Shown in pieces: positions 1 through 8,470 of a stretch of 64,000 nt of DNA. Made by a program: the position numbers and the translations under genes. Positions within the stretch are counted from its first letter, which is position 1. Each line of letters begins with the position of its first letter. The DNA is from Planctomycetota bacterium (GTDB lineage Bacteria; Planctomycetota; UBA1135; GCA-002686595). The stretch lies in the NCBI GenBank assembly GCA_014237855.1, contig JABACD010000006.1, positions 62,001 to 126,000 of the forward strand, in the 5' to 3' direction. Below the pieces are notes generated by a model. It did no database searches. It saw only the letters and a list, made by a program, of their open reading frames with translations, and was not told the DNA's origin.

Positions 1-411
1 ACCCTGTCCATCGTGGCCACGGTCTTCCGAAGACGAGAGCAGGTCGTACTCGGCAAGCTGCGCACCAGCGTGCGCGGCACTCTGGACTATGTGCGTGAGA
101 GATACGGGGAGAAGGATCCAAGGGTCCTGACGCTTCGCTCGATCCTCTCCTCTTGCGAGATCGCCGAAGCCGTGATGCAGCTTGTCTTCAACTCGGTCGA
201 GCGTGCTCTGGGCGACAGCGAGAGCCTGCTCTCGAAGGCGCTCAACGCGGCCTTCAAGGTGGGTATTGGAATGCCAGCGCGCTTCGTGACCCGCGGCAAT
301 GGCCAGGAGGAGCAAGAGGGACCGCTCCTGCCCGGAGACCTGAGCTCCACTCAGATCACTTTCGAGGAAGAAGAGGTCCGCGAGGAACACGAGGAGCTCC
401 CCCATGCCTGA
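1..411 (+). CDS. C-terminal part of an unrecognised protein
   Basis: The frame is open from the first base of the window, so the gene starts further left; a GTG at 13 is probably internal. The visible 136 residues are mostly helical and end in a very acidic tail (EEEEVREEHEEL). I do not recognise the family. It is not the C-terminus of a thiolase-fold KAS III/OleA enzyme, because no glycine-rich end typical of that fold is present. Its stop overlaps the start of the FabF gene by 8 bases, so it belongs to the same lipid operon and probably acts in the same pathway. Confidence 0.6.
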   Translation, partial: TLSIVATVFRRREQVVLGKLRTSVRGTLDYVRERYGEKDPRVLTLRSILSSCEIAEAVMQLVFNSVERALGDSESLLSKALNAAFKVGIGMPARFVTRGNGQEEQEGPLLPGDLSSTQITFEEEEVREEHEELPHA

Positions 412-1636
412 GCTCCCGCGCATCGTCATCACCGGGGTGGGGCTCACCAGTCCCAACGGAGATGACCTCTCCTCCTACCGACAGAATCTCCTGCAGGGGG
501 TCTCGGGTGTAGAGCCCTATCAAATCCGCCACGTTGGAGAGACTCTCGCTGGTGTCTGCCACTTTGATTCCAATCGCTACCAGAAGCGCAAGGAGCTCCG
601 CCGCGGTACACGTGCGGGCTCGATAGCCATCTACTGCGCAAGAGAGGCCACAAAGGACGCCGGCCTGGAGCCGACCCACTACGGGAAGGAGCGCACTGGC
701 ATCTATGTCGGCATCACCGAGCATGGCAATGTCGAGACCGAGAATGAGGTCCATGCCGTCTCCCAGTACGACTTCGACCTCTCGTTCTGGTCTCACCACC
801 ACAACCCCCGCACAGTCGCCAACAATCCTGCCGGAGAGGTGACCCTCAACACCGGGCTTCATGGGCCCGCTTACTGCCTGGGCGGTGCCTGTGCAGCAGG
901 CAACCTCGGGCTGATCCAGGCGGCACAGATGCTGCAGCTTGGAGAGGTCGACATGGCCCTCGGCGGCGGCGTCTCCGAGAGCATTCACACCTTCGGCATC
1001 TTTGCCAGCTTCATGTCTCAGGGCGCCCTGGCAAAGAATGACGACCCCGCCAGGGCCTCACGCCCCTTCGACCGGGACCGCAACGGCATCGTCGTCTCCG
1101 AGGGCGGCTGCCTGTTCACACTCGAACGCCTGGATGATGCTGAAGAGCGCGGCGCGAAGATCTACGGCGAGCTTGTTGGTCACGCGATCAACTCTGACGC
1201 CTCGGACTTCGTGCTACCGCTGGCCGAGCGTCAGAACCGCTGCATGCGAATGGCCCTCGAGAAGGCCGGAATGCAGCCATCTGACATCGATATCGTCAAC
1301 ACGCATGCCACCTCGACAGCCCAGGGAGACATCCAGGAGTGCATGGCACTCTCGCAGGTGTTTGGCGACAGCGAACGCACGCACATCAACAACACGAAGA
1401 GCTTCATTGGCCACACCATGGGTGCCGCCGGTGCACTCGAGCTGGCTGGGAACCTGCCGTCATTCAATGATGGCGTTGTTCACCCCACGATCAATGTCGA
1501 CAACCTTGATCCCGACTGTGAGGTTCGGGGCCTCGTGCTGAACTCCCCCAAGGAGATCGGGCAGGTCGACAACATTCTCTCTCTTTCTTTTGGAATGCTC
1601 GGCATCAACTCAGCCGTCATCATTCGCCGCTACTAG
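404..1636 (+). CDS. Beta-ketoacyl-ACP synthase II (FabF-like)
   Basis: This 410-residue protein has the KAS I/II length and the Cys-His-His triad of the family: Cys163 in GGACAAGN, His301 in NTHATS, and His337 in the KSFIGHTMGAAG motif. It should condense malonyl-ACP with an acyl-ACP primer in the cytoplasm. The triad makes it a decarboxylating KAS II and not an OleA-type (KAS III, Cys-His-Asn) head-to-head condensing enzyme. It opens a run of genes that overlap or nearly touch (ACP, two FAD oxidoreductases, FabG, FabZ, FabI), so I infer a dedicated pathway and not the housekeeping synthase. The ATG at 404 overlaps the previous stop. Confidence 0.92.
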   Translation: MPELPRIVITGVGLTSPNGDDLSSYRQNLLQGVSGVEPYQIRHVGETLAGVCHFDSNRYQKRKELRRGTRAGSIAIYCAREATKDAGLEPTHYGKERTGIYVGITEHGNVETENEVHAVSQYDFDLSFWSHHHNPRTVANNPAGEVTLNTGLHGPAYCLGGACAAGNLGLIQAAQMLQLGEVDMALGGGVSESIHTFGIFASFMSQGALAKNDDPARASRPFDRDRNGIVVSEGGCLFTLERLDDAEERGAKIYGELVGHAINSDASDFVLPLAERQNRCMRMALEKAGMQPSDIDIVNTHATSTAQGDIQECMALSQVFGDSERTHINNTKSFIGHTMGAAGALELAGNLPSFNDGVVHPTINVDNLDPDCEVRGLVLNSPKEIGQVDNILSLSFGMLGINSAVIIRRY

Positions 1637-1661
1637 TACTTTCACGCCTCAGAATTTCGCC

Positions 1662-1934
1662 ATGACCCGTGACGAGACCATCCTCGCCGTCAAGGACATC
1701 ATTTCCACCATCGCCCCCGACGAAGAACTCGTTGGCCTTGACACGGCTGTGCCGCTGCGAGACCAGATTGAGCTCGACTCGATGGACTTTCTCGACATCG
1801 TGATGGAATTGCGGAAGCGCTATTCGGTCCAGATGCCGGAGGAGGACTACGGTGAACTCAACACCCTCGATAGCTGTGCGGACTACCTGATGCCCCGTCT
1901 CGAGGGCCAGGAACTCAAGCTCCAGAACGCCTGA
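1662..1934 (+). CDS. Acyl carrier protein
   Basis: A 90-residue acidic protein with the phosphopantetheine attachment motif LDSMDF; Ser40 is the predicted carrier serine. It should hold the growing acyl chain for the flanking synthase enzymes. The start was set at the ATG at 1662 because the longer open frame reaches back into fabF, and 90 residues is a normal ACP length. The C-terminal extension (about 10 residues after the last helix) is slightly longer than in E. coli AcpP. The phosphopantetheinyl transferase in the same operon (6924-7550) is its likely activating enzyme. Confidence 0.9.
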   Translation: MTRDETILAVKDIISTIAPDEELVGLDTAVPLRDQIELDSMDFLDIVMELRKRYSVQMPEEDYGELNTLDSCADYLMPRLEGQELKLQNA

Positions 1935-1967
1935 GCCCGGCTGGGCACAGGCCCGCCCCCAGCCGTC

Positions 1968-3377
1968 ATGTCCAGCCCGCCCTACGACACCATCATCATC
2001 GGCGCCGGCATGAGTGGGCTGGCTGCGGGCATTCGGCTTGCGCAGTTCGATCAGAAGGTACTGATCCTCGAGAAGCACTACCTCTGGGGCGGACTGAATT
2101 CCTTCTACAAGCAGGCTGGGCGACGCTTTGACGTGGGCCTGCACGCGCTCACCAACTACGTCCCCAAGGGAACGCGCGGGACTCCCCTGATCAAGCTCCT
2201 GCGCCAGCTCCGACTGCGCCATGACGACCTGCGGCTGTGCCCCCAGGGGCACTCCTTGATCCGCTTCCCCGACTGTCAGCTGCGCTTTAGCAATGACTTC
2301 GAGGAGCTCAGGCAGGAGGTCGGTGAGCGCTTCCCTGACTCTCGCGACGGATTTGCCCGGCTCATCCAGCTGGTAGCAGACTTCGACGCCTTCGACCCCA
2401 AGGACACGACCACCGGCGCCCGCTCCGTACTCTCCGAGCACATCACCGATCCCTTGTTGGTCGAGATGCTCCTCCTGCCTCTGTGTTACTACGGCAGCGC
2501 GCGCGAGGGAGACGTGGACTGGTACCAGTTCGTGATCCTGTTTCGCAGCATCTTCCAGGAGGGCTTCGCCCGTCCAGAGGGTGGGATCAAACCCCTGCTT
2601 GACCTGCTCATCTCCCGCTACCGAGAGCTGGGAGGCGAGCTCAGGATGAAGTCGGGCGTCAGGAGCATCCTGCATGAGGACGGCCGCTGTCAGGGCGTGA
2701 CTCTGGATGACGGCGCGGAGCTCATGGCTGACCGTGTTCTCTCCTCAGCTGGCTGGGCAGAGACCATGAGAATGGCGGGGCAGCAGCTGTACGAGCAGAA
2801 CGTGGACGAGGACGAGCTTGGTAGACTCTCGTTTGTCGAGAGCATCTTCGTACTGGACAGCGAGCCCAAGGATCTGGGGTTCAGTTCAACGATCACCTTC
2901 TTCAATGATGCTCCCACCTTCGAGTACTGCTCACCTCAGGGTCTGATCGACGACCGCAGTGGAGTCATCGCCTCTCCCAACAACTACCTCTCTGATACCC
3001 CTCTCCCTGAGGGCATCTACCGCCTGACCAACCTGGCGAACTATGACGCCTGGCGCAGCTTGGGAGCTCAGGATTACATCAGCGCAAAGCAGGGTTGTGT
3101 CAACCAGGCGATCGAGGTCTCCAAGAAGTACGGCATCGACCCCAGGCCCCACCAGGTCCATCAGGACGCCTTCACTCCCTGCACCGTCGAGCGCTTTACG
3201 TCCAAACCACGGGGCAGCGTCTATGGAGCCACTCGCAAGCGCCTCGATGGCAACACCCCCCTCGAGGCCCTGCACTTGATCGGAACAGACCAGGGACTGC
3301 TAGGAGTCACTGGCTCGATGCTCTCAGGCATCTCGATCGCCAACCGCCACGCCCTTGTCCCCCATCAAGCCAAATGA
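1968..3377 (+). CDS. CrtI-like FAD-dependent oxidoreductase (first of a pair)
   Basis: A 469-residue amine-oxidase/phytoene-desaturase type flavoprotein. The N-terminus has the Rossmann dinucleotide motif GAGMSG followed about 20 residues later by the acidic strand end (LILEKH), and a WGGLNS segment like the flavin-contact region of CrtI. The C-terminus has the second FAD motif around [12 protein letters not shown]. Known relatives desaturate, saturate or isomerise hydrophobic chains. In this operon, next to ACP and Fab genes, the substrate is most likely an acyl-ACP or acyl chain and not a carotenoid, since no phytoene synthase is present. Its stop overlaps the next, related gene by four bases. 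The exact reaction is unknown. Confidence 0.82.
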   Translation: MSSPPYDTIIIGAGMSGLAAGIRLAQFDQKVLILEKHYLWGGLNSFYKQAGRRFDVGLHALTNYVPKGTRGTPLIKLLRQLRLRHDDLRLCPQGHSLIRFPDCQLRFSNDFEELRQEVGERFPDSRDGFARLIQLVADFDAFDPKDTTTGARSVLSEHITDPLLVEMLLLPLCYYGSAREGDVDWYQFVILFRSIFQEGFARPEGGIKPLLDLLISRYRELGGELRMKSGVRSILHEDGRCQGVTLDDGAELMADRVLSSAGWAETMRMAGQQLYEQNVDEDELGRLSFVESIFVLDSEPKDLGFSSTITFFNDAPTFEYCSPQGLIDDRSGVIASPNNYLSDTPLPEGIYRLTNLANYDAWRSLGAQDYISAKQGCVNQAIEVSKKYGIDPRPHQVHQDAFTPCTVERFTSKPRGSVYGATRKRLDGNTPLEALHLIGTDQGLLGVTGSMLSGISIANRHALVPHQAK

Positions 3378-4855
3378 GCACCGACAGGAAGAAGTACTTC
3401 CGCGGCAGTAGCGACGGAAAGGCCCCCACCTTCAAGAATCCCCTCGACGGAGTCGAGGACCGCTACGATCTGATCGTCATCGGGAGCGGCCTGGCGGGCA
3501 TGACAGCAGCGAATGTTCTCGCTCGCTCTGGCTTCAAGGTCCTGCTGGTCGAGCAGCACTACAACCTGGGCGGTATGGCCACCTGGTTCAAGCGCGCCGG
3601 TGGGCACGTCTTCGATATCTCCCTGCATGGCTTCCCAATCGGGATGAAGAAGACCTGCCGCAAGTACTGGACGAAGGAGATCGCAGATCGAATCGTTCAG
3701 CTCGAGAGCATTCGCTTCAGCAATCCTCAGTTCGACATCGAGACGACCTTCACCACCGAGGACTTCACGCGGCACCTGACCAACACCTTCGGACTCTCCA
3801 ACAAGTCCGTGGACGGCTTCTTTGCTCACGTCCGTGGCATGAACTTCTACGACGACTCGGGTGCCACCACAGGTGAACTCTTCGAGGAGCACTTCCCTGG
3901 CCGCAACGATGTTCACAGGCTCCTGATGGAGCCGATCTCCTATGCAAACGGCTCCAGCCTTGCCGACCCCGCCATCTCCTACGGGATCGTGTTCTCCAAC
4001 TTCATGAGCAAGGGAGTCTTCACCTACTCGGGTGGAACAGATCACCTGATCAAGTTGATGAAGGCCGAACTACGCAGAAATGGGGTCGAGCTGCGCAACA
4101 AGGTCCAGGTGGATCGCATCATCGTGGATGGCGGACGCGTGGCCGGCATCGAGGCACACGGACGCACGATCGAGGCGGGCAGCGTCCTCTCGAATGCCAA
4201 TCTCAAGTCCACGATCCTCAAGCTTGTGGGGCCTGAGCATCTGTCTAGCGAGTACAGGAAGGGCGTCGAGTCAGTGCGCTTGAACAACTCGAGCACACAG
4301 GTCTACCTTGGTGTGAAGCAGGGTGAGACCATCCCCTTCGTCACTGATCTTCTCTTCACATCCACCCGCGAGACCTTCGACTCACCATCCTTGTGCGACA
4401 AGCACGGTGAGAGCCGCACCTTCTCCTTCTACTACCCGAAGACCCGCCCGGGCAGCGATCGATACACCCTGGTCAGCTCGATGAATGCCCACTGGGATGA
4501 CTGGGCCAAGCTGACTGATGAGGAGTACGCAAGGGACAAGGCGATTCTCATCGAGGACACGCTGACGACCCTCGAGAGGCTCATTCCCGGCACGCGTCGC
4601 AAGATCGATTACGTCGAGGCCTCGACGCCCCGCACCTTCCAGTTCTACACTCAACACCAGCAGGGCTCTTCCTTCGGAACCAAGTTCGAGGGCCTGGGAT
4701 ACTCAATGAACTTATCGGACCAGATCACTGGTCTGTATCACGCTGGCAGTGTCGGGATCATCATGTCTGGTTGGCTTGGTGCCGCCAACTATGGGGTCAT
4801 CACCGCAAACAAGGTCGACTCATTCCTTCGTCAACTAGAGAGCATCGAAGCATGA
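3374..4855 (+). CDS. CrtI-like FAD-dependent oxidoreductase (second of a pair)
   Basis: A 493-residue paralogue of the preceding flavoprotein. The N-terminal FAD motif GSGLAGM starts near residue 37, after a polar leader of about 30 residues, and is followed by [13 protein letters not shown]. The C-terminal flavin motif lies around GLYHAGSVG. The start is the ATG of an ATGA overlap with the preceding stop. The two enzymes differ enough over their middle parts to suggest different or sequential steps on the same substrate. Comparable paired CrtI-like genes occur in gene groups proposed for ladderane lipids in anammox bacteria; that parallel is inference from layout, not proof of the same product. 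Confidence 0.82.
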   Translation: MSTDRKKYFRGSSDGKAPTFKNPLDGVEDRYDLIVIGSGLAGMTAANVLARSGFKVLLVEQHYNLGGMATWFKRAGGHVFDISLHGFPIGMKKTCRKYWTKEIADRIVQLESIRFSNPQFDIETTFTTEDFTRHLTNTFGLSNKSVDGFFAHVRGMNFYDDSGATTGELFEEHFPGRNDVHRLLMEPISYANGSSLADPAISYGIVFSNFMSKGVFTYSGGTDHLIKLMKAELRRNGVELRNKVQVDRIIVDGGRVAGIEAHGRTIEAGSVLSNANLKSTILKLVGPEHLSSEYRKGVESVRLNNSSTQVYLGVKQGETIPFVTDLLFTSTRETFDSPSLCDKHGESRTFSFYYPKTRPGSDRYTLVSSMNAHWDDWAKLTDEEYARDKAILIEDTLTTLERLIPGTRRKIDYVEASTPRTFQFYTQHQQGSSFGTKFEGLGYSMNLSDQITGLYHAGSVGIIMSGWLGAANYGVITANKVDSFLRQLESIEA

Positions 4856-5625
4856 CAGCAAGTACACAGCCGACCGAGGCCACGGGGCGATTCGCCGGAC
4901 AGAACGTGGTCGTCACGGGGGGCACGCGAGGCCTCGGCTTGGCCATAGCCAAGGCCTTCCTGGCCCAGGGGGCAACCGTTCACGCCACTTACCGCTCGAA
5001 CCAGGCCGCCGCTGAAGCCATGCGCGACCACTGCGCCGAGCAAGGCGAGCGCCTCCAGCTCCACGGGTTCGATGTCTCCAGCTACGAGCAGGTCGAGGAG
5101 TTCTGGAAGGGAATCGACGAGAGCGTCGATGGTGGTATTCAGGTCCTGGTCAACAATGCAGGCCTCCGCAAGGACAGCCTGCTCGCCATGATGCCATCCG
5201 AGGACTGGAACCAGGTCATCACCACGAACCTTGGTGGAACCTTCAGCATGAGCAAGTTCGCCGTTCAGAACATGCTGCGCCAGCGCTATGGACGCATCAT
5301 CATGATCACCTCACCGGCAGGTGAATTCGGATTCACTGGCCAGTGCAATTACGGCGCATCGAAGGCCGGGCAGATCGGCTTCATGCGTTCACTCTGCAAG
5401 GAAGTCGCCAAGCGCAACATCACGGTCAACTGCATCTCTCCAGGCTTCATCGACACAGAGCTCCTTGAGGACCTGCCCGATAAGCTCCGCTCTCAGTACT
5501 CCGAGATGGTCCCGATGAGGCGCTTCGGCGCACCTGAGGACATCGCCTATGCGGTGCAGTGCCTGGCGGCCAAGGAGGCGTCCTACATCACTGGAACCAC
5601 ACTGGAGGTCACCGGTGGACTCTAG
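4852..5625 (+). CDS. 3-oxoacyl-ACP reductase (FabG-like)
   Basis: A 257-residue classical short-chain dehydrogenase. It has the NADP-binding glycine motif TGGTRGLG, the NNAG strand, and the catalytic triad Ser154, Tyr167 and Lys171 (YGASK). The [13 protein letters not shown] stretch closely follows FabG sequences, which supports reduction of 3-ketoacyl-ACP to 3-hydroxyacyl-ACP. The ATG overlaps the previous stop as ATGA. It supplies the first reduction for the chain made by the FabF homologue upstream. Confidence 0.9.
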   Translation: MTASTQPTEATGRFAGQNVVVTGGTRGLGLAIAKAFLAQGATVHATYRSNQAAAEAMRDHCAEQGERLQLHGFDVSSYEQVEEFWKGIDESVDGGIQVLVNNAGLRKDSLLAMMPSEDWNQVITTNLGGTFSMSKFAVQNMLRQRYGRIIMITSPAGEFGFTGQCNYGASKAGQIGFMRSLCKEVAKRNITVNCISPGFIDTELLEDLPDKLRSQYSEMVPMRRFGAPEDIAYAVQCLAAKEASYITGTTLEVTGGL

Positions 5626-5644
5626 CCAATCGCAGGCCGTGTTG

Positions 5645-6109
5645 ATGGACCAGCAGGAGATCCAGCGCTGGATTCCACACCGCTCCCCCTTCCTCTTCGT
5701 CGATCGAGTGCTCGAGCTTGGCGAGGACCAGATCCTGACGGAATGGGACCTCGCTCCTGACGCATTCTTCTTCCAAGGGCACTACCCCGACTACCCGATT
5801 CTCCCCGGGGTGCTGGTCAATGAACACGTGTTTCAGTCTGCCGCAATCCTCATGTCCAAGCTGGATGACTCGCGGCCCGGTGAGATCGAGGGAGTGCCCG
5901 TCCTCACCCGGATCCAAGAGGCTCGCTTCAAGCGCTTTGTACGGCCTGGTGAGACCATCCAGGCCCGCACCATCTTGAATGACCGCGTCGGAAGAGCCTG
6001 CTACCTGAGATCAACAATCACCTGTGACGGTCAGAAGGTTGCGAGGCTCGAGTTCGTCGTGGCCCAGGCTCCGACGCAAGCATCGACCGAGACGGGAGCC
6101 CAGCAATGA
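5645..6109 (+). CDS. 3-hydroxyacyl-ACP dehydratase (FabZ-like)
   Basis: A 154-residue hotdog-fold dehydratase. The catalytic His46 sits in the [13 protein letters not shown] motif and Glu60 in VNEHVF, matching the His/Glu pair of FabZ. The N-terminus ([13 protein letters not shown]) is also typical. It should remove water from 3-hydroxyacyl-ACP to give trans-2-enoyl-ACP. The ATG at 5645 gives the normal FabZ N-terminus; a GTG at 5615 would overlap fabG and add ten residues. It overlaps the next gene by four bases. The alanine- and glutamine-rich tail of about 15 residues is unusual and of unknown purpose. Confidence 0.88.
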   Translation: MDQQEIQRWIPHRSPFLFVDRVLELGEDQILTEWDLAPDAFFFQGHYPDYPILPGVLVNEHVFQSAAILMSKLDDSRPGEIEGVPVLTRIQEARFKRFVRPGETIQARTILNDRVGRACYLRSTITCDGQKVARLEFVVAQAPTQASTETGAQQ

Positions 6110-6924
6110 CCTGGCTTGGCCTCGAAGGTAAGACTTATCTGGTCACAGGAGTTGCCAACCGCAAGAGCGTTGCCTGGCAGATTGCCACCCAGCTCGAACA
6201 CGAGGGGGCCCGCGTCATCTACTCAGTCGAGAGTGAAGAGCGCATGGAGCAGACTCGAAAGCTCCTCGAGGGGAGGGAAGTGCATATCTGTGACGTGTCT
6301 TCTAGCCAGTCGATACAGAGCCTGGCTTCCACCCTCGGCGAAAGAGGCGAACAGCTCGCTGGCCTGGTCCACTCGATAGCCTTCGCCAACTACTCAGACG
6401 GGATGAAGGCCTTTCACCAGACGCCAAAGGCAGACTTCATTCAGGCTCTTGAGATCTCGTGCTTCTCCCTCGTTGAACTCTCCAATGCGCTCAAGGAGCT
6501 GTTCACCCCCGAGGCATCCGTCCTGACCATCTCGATCTCGACCACCAAGATGGCCGCAGAGAACTACGGCTACATGGCCCCCATCAAGGCCGCCCTCGAC
6601 TCATCGGTGGTATTCCTTGCCAAGAGCTTCAGCGAGTTCAGCAAGGTTCGATTCAATGCTGTCCGTGCTGGCCTCCTGAAGACCTCAGCCTCTGCGGGTA
6701 TTCCTGGCTACCTGGAGAGCTACCTGTACGGCGAGACCGCAACCCTACGCAAGCAGGGAGTCAAGACCTCAGAGGTCGCCGACACCGCTGTCTATCTGTT
6801 GAGCCCACGCTCCAGCGCAATCAACGCTCAGGGTATCGTGGTCGATGCCGGCATGGGAGTGAACTTCTTCGACCAGGAGCTCGTGAATCGGGCTACTGCC
6901 CTGGAGAAAGGAGCCAAGACCTGA
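6106..6924 (+). CDS. Enoyl-ACP reductase (FabI-like)
   Basis: A 272-residue divergent short-chain dehydrogenase with the FabI signature: the [10 protein letters not shown] nucleotide-binding loop and a Tyr-x6-Lys active site (Tyr154 and Lys161 in YGYMAPIK). The HSIAFA segment also matches FabI. It should reduce enoyl-ACP with NAD(P)H and complete the elongation cycle encoded here. A complete reductive cycle next to two CrtI-like flavoproteins suggests that a saturated chain is made and then modified, or that reduction is skipped at selected cycles. ATGA overlap with fabZ. Confidence 0.88.
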   Translation: MTWLGLEGKTYLVTGVANRKSVAWQIATQLEHEGARVIYSVESEERMEQTRKLLEGREVHICDVSSSQSIQSLASTLGERGEQLAGLVHSIAFANYSDGMKAFHQTPKADFIQALEISCFSLVELSNALKELFTPEASVLTISISTTKMAAENYGYMAPIKAALDSSVVFLAKSFSEFSKVRFNAVRAGLLKTSASAGIPGYLESYLYGETATLRKQGVKTSEVADTAVYLLSPRSSAINAQGIVVDAGMGVNFFDQELVNRATALEKGAKT

Positions 6925-7550
6925 TGCAGCCACACCTTTGTCCCGTGGTGCGGACCGCACCCGGCCAGGGAACACATCTTCCAGCTGCCGTGCGAGTCTC
7001 CAACCAGCGGCGCGCAGCAAGAGCTGCCTGCATGGACAGCGCCCGGCGCCTCGGACTTCGCCTGATGAACCTGGACCAGGACTCGAAGGGGGCTCCACGC
7101 CCGGTCGATGGATGGCACTGGTCCATCAGTCATACGCGCGGCATGGTCTGCGGGGTGGTCTATCCGGCGCCCATTGGCATCGATGTCGAGCGTGTACAGC
7201 AGAGGCGTCAGGAGATCGTGGCCGCAACGGGATCACGAGCGGAGTACGACGTGGCTGGAGGCTTCCGGTGGCACAACTTCACGCGCATCTGGTCCGCAAA
7301 GGAGGCTGTTCTCAAGAAAGCTGGCTGCGGACTGGCAGAACTCTCTCGATGTGTCGTGGTGGCCACACCATCTCCACGGGCCATGATCATCCATCACCGT
7401 GGTGCGCTGCACTACGTACACCAGACCTTCCAGAGCGGTCACTATGTATCGATCAGCGCAGATATTGCCGACGATGCAGAGATTCGCTGGGACTGGGAAA
7501 ACGACCAGAAGATGCATCTCGATCTGGAGGGCTGGGGAGAGGACTTGTGA
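6924..7550 (+). CDS. 4'-phosphopantetheinyl transferase, Sfp type
   Basis: A 208-residue protein with both Sfp-family magnesium/CoA motifs: IGIDVERV (Asp87, Glu89) and WSAKEAVLKK (Lys126, Glu127). It transfers phosphopantetheine from CoA to the serine of a carrier protein; the obvious partner is the ACP at 1662-1934. Presence of an Sfp-type enzyme in the operon, and not only a general AcpS elsewhere, argues for a self-contained secondary lipid pathway. The start overlaps the previous stop by one base (TGATG), and the stop overlaps the GTG start of oleB. Confidence 0.88.
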   Translation: MQPHLCPVVRTAPGQGTHLPAAVRVSNQRRAARAACMDSARRLGLRLMNLDQDSKGAPRPVDGWHWSISHTRGMVCGVVYPAPIGIDVERVQQRRQEIVAATGSRAEYDVAGGFRWHNFTRIWSAKEAVLKKAGCGLAELSRCVVVATPSPRAMIIHHRGALHYVHQTFQSGHYVSISADIADDAEIRWDWENDQKMHLDLEGWGEDL

Positions 7551-8470
7551 TCAGCGCCACTGAAACGGAGAGGTGTTCCGAAGAGGCAGAGCGGATCTGT
7601 GCTCCCTTCAGGGACGAGTACCCCTTCGAACAGAACTTCTTCAAGACTCGGGCTGGAGCCCTCCACTTCCTCGACGAGGGCCCCCGTGACGCTGCCCCCA
7701 TCTTGTGCGTACACGGCAACCCCACCTGGTCCTTCTACTACCGTCGGCTTGTCCGCGAGTTCAGAGAAAATTCACGCGTGATCGCTCCCGACCATATCGG
7801 TTGCGGGCTCTCGGAGAAGCCTCAGAGCTGGAGCTACCGCCTGGCAGATCACGTCGCAAACCTCGAGGAGCTGGTGCTCGGACTCGATTTGCGTCGAATT
7901 ACCCTGGTCGTTCATGACTGGGGTGGAGCCATCGGTTGTGGGGTCGCGGTTCGAAACCCCGAACGCTTCGAGCGCATCTTCGTGATGAATACCGCGGCCT
8001 TCCCCGCGGACCGCATTCCTCTGCGAATCAATGTCTGTAAGACCCCTTTCTTCGGTGAGCTTGCGGTGCGTGGCCTGAATGCTTTTGCCAGAGCAGCTGT
8101 CAGCATGGCGATGGAAGACTCCTCTCGGATGACCCCCCAGATCCGTGCAGGGTATCTGGCCCCCTACGACTCCTGGGAGACTCGCATCGCCACCCATCGC
8201 TTCGTTCGAGACATACCGATGTCCCCCACTCACCCAAGCCATGCCACCCTTGCAGCCATCGATGAGGGGCTCGAGCAACTTCGTGAATTACCTCTTGGCA
8301 TTGCCTGGGGAATGAGGGACTGGTGCTTCACCCCGGCTTTCGAGCAGATGTGGGAGGAGCGCTTTCCAGCGGCAAGAGCTCTCTTACTCGAGCAGGCCGG
8401 CCACTACGTCCTTGAGGATGCACACGAGGAGGTGCTGCCTTGGCTCAGGAGCTTGATGGCGCACAGCTAG
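7547..8470 (+). CDS. oleB: OleB-like alpha/beta hydrolase (beta-lactone decarboxylase)
   Basis: A 307-residue protein of the haloalkane-dehalogenase-like alpha/beta hydrolase group. The nucleophile is Asp124 in VVHDWGGAIG, the oxyanion region is HGNPTWSF, and the catalytic histidine is His286 in AGHYVLED. OleB enzymes share exactly this fold and convert a beta-lactone to a cis-olefin with loss of CO2. By sequence alone a haloalkane dehalogenase is possible, but the genes directly behind it are oleC and oleD homologues, which decides the call. The start is a GTG overlapping the previous TGA (GTGA); no ATG fits. Confidence 0.85.
   Translation: MISATETERCSEEAERICAPFRDEYPFEQNFFKTRAGALHFLDEGPRDAAPILCVHGNPTWSFYYRRLVREFRENSRVIAPDHIGCGLSEKPQSWSYRLADHVANLEELVLGLDLRRITLVVHDWGGAIGCGVAVRNPERFERIFVMNTAAFPADRIPLRINVCKTPFFGELAVRGLNAFARAAVSMAMEDSSRMTPQIRAGYLAPYDSWETRIATHRFVRDIPMSPTHPSHATLAAIDEGLEQLRELPLGIAWGMRDWCFTPAFEQMWEERFPAARALLLEQAGHYVLEDAHEEVLPWLRSLMAHS

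Noticed and set aside
1620..2675. Minus-strand open frame of 351 codons
   Set aside because: Antisense to the ACP and the first FAD oxidoreductase genes; a consequence of G+C-rich codon use.
1968..4855. Carotenoid desaturase pair
   Set aside because: The fold fits, but no phytoene synthase or cyclase is present and the neighbours are ACP and Fab genes.
7547..8470. Haloalkane dehalogenase call for the HDWGG hydrolase
   Set aside because: The motif fits both families, but oleC and oleD homologues follow with overlaps, so OleB is the better call.
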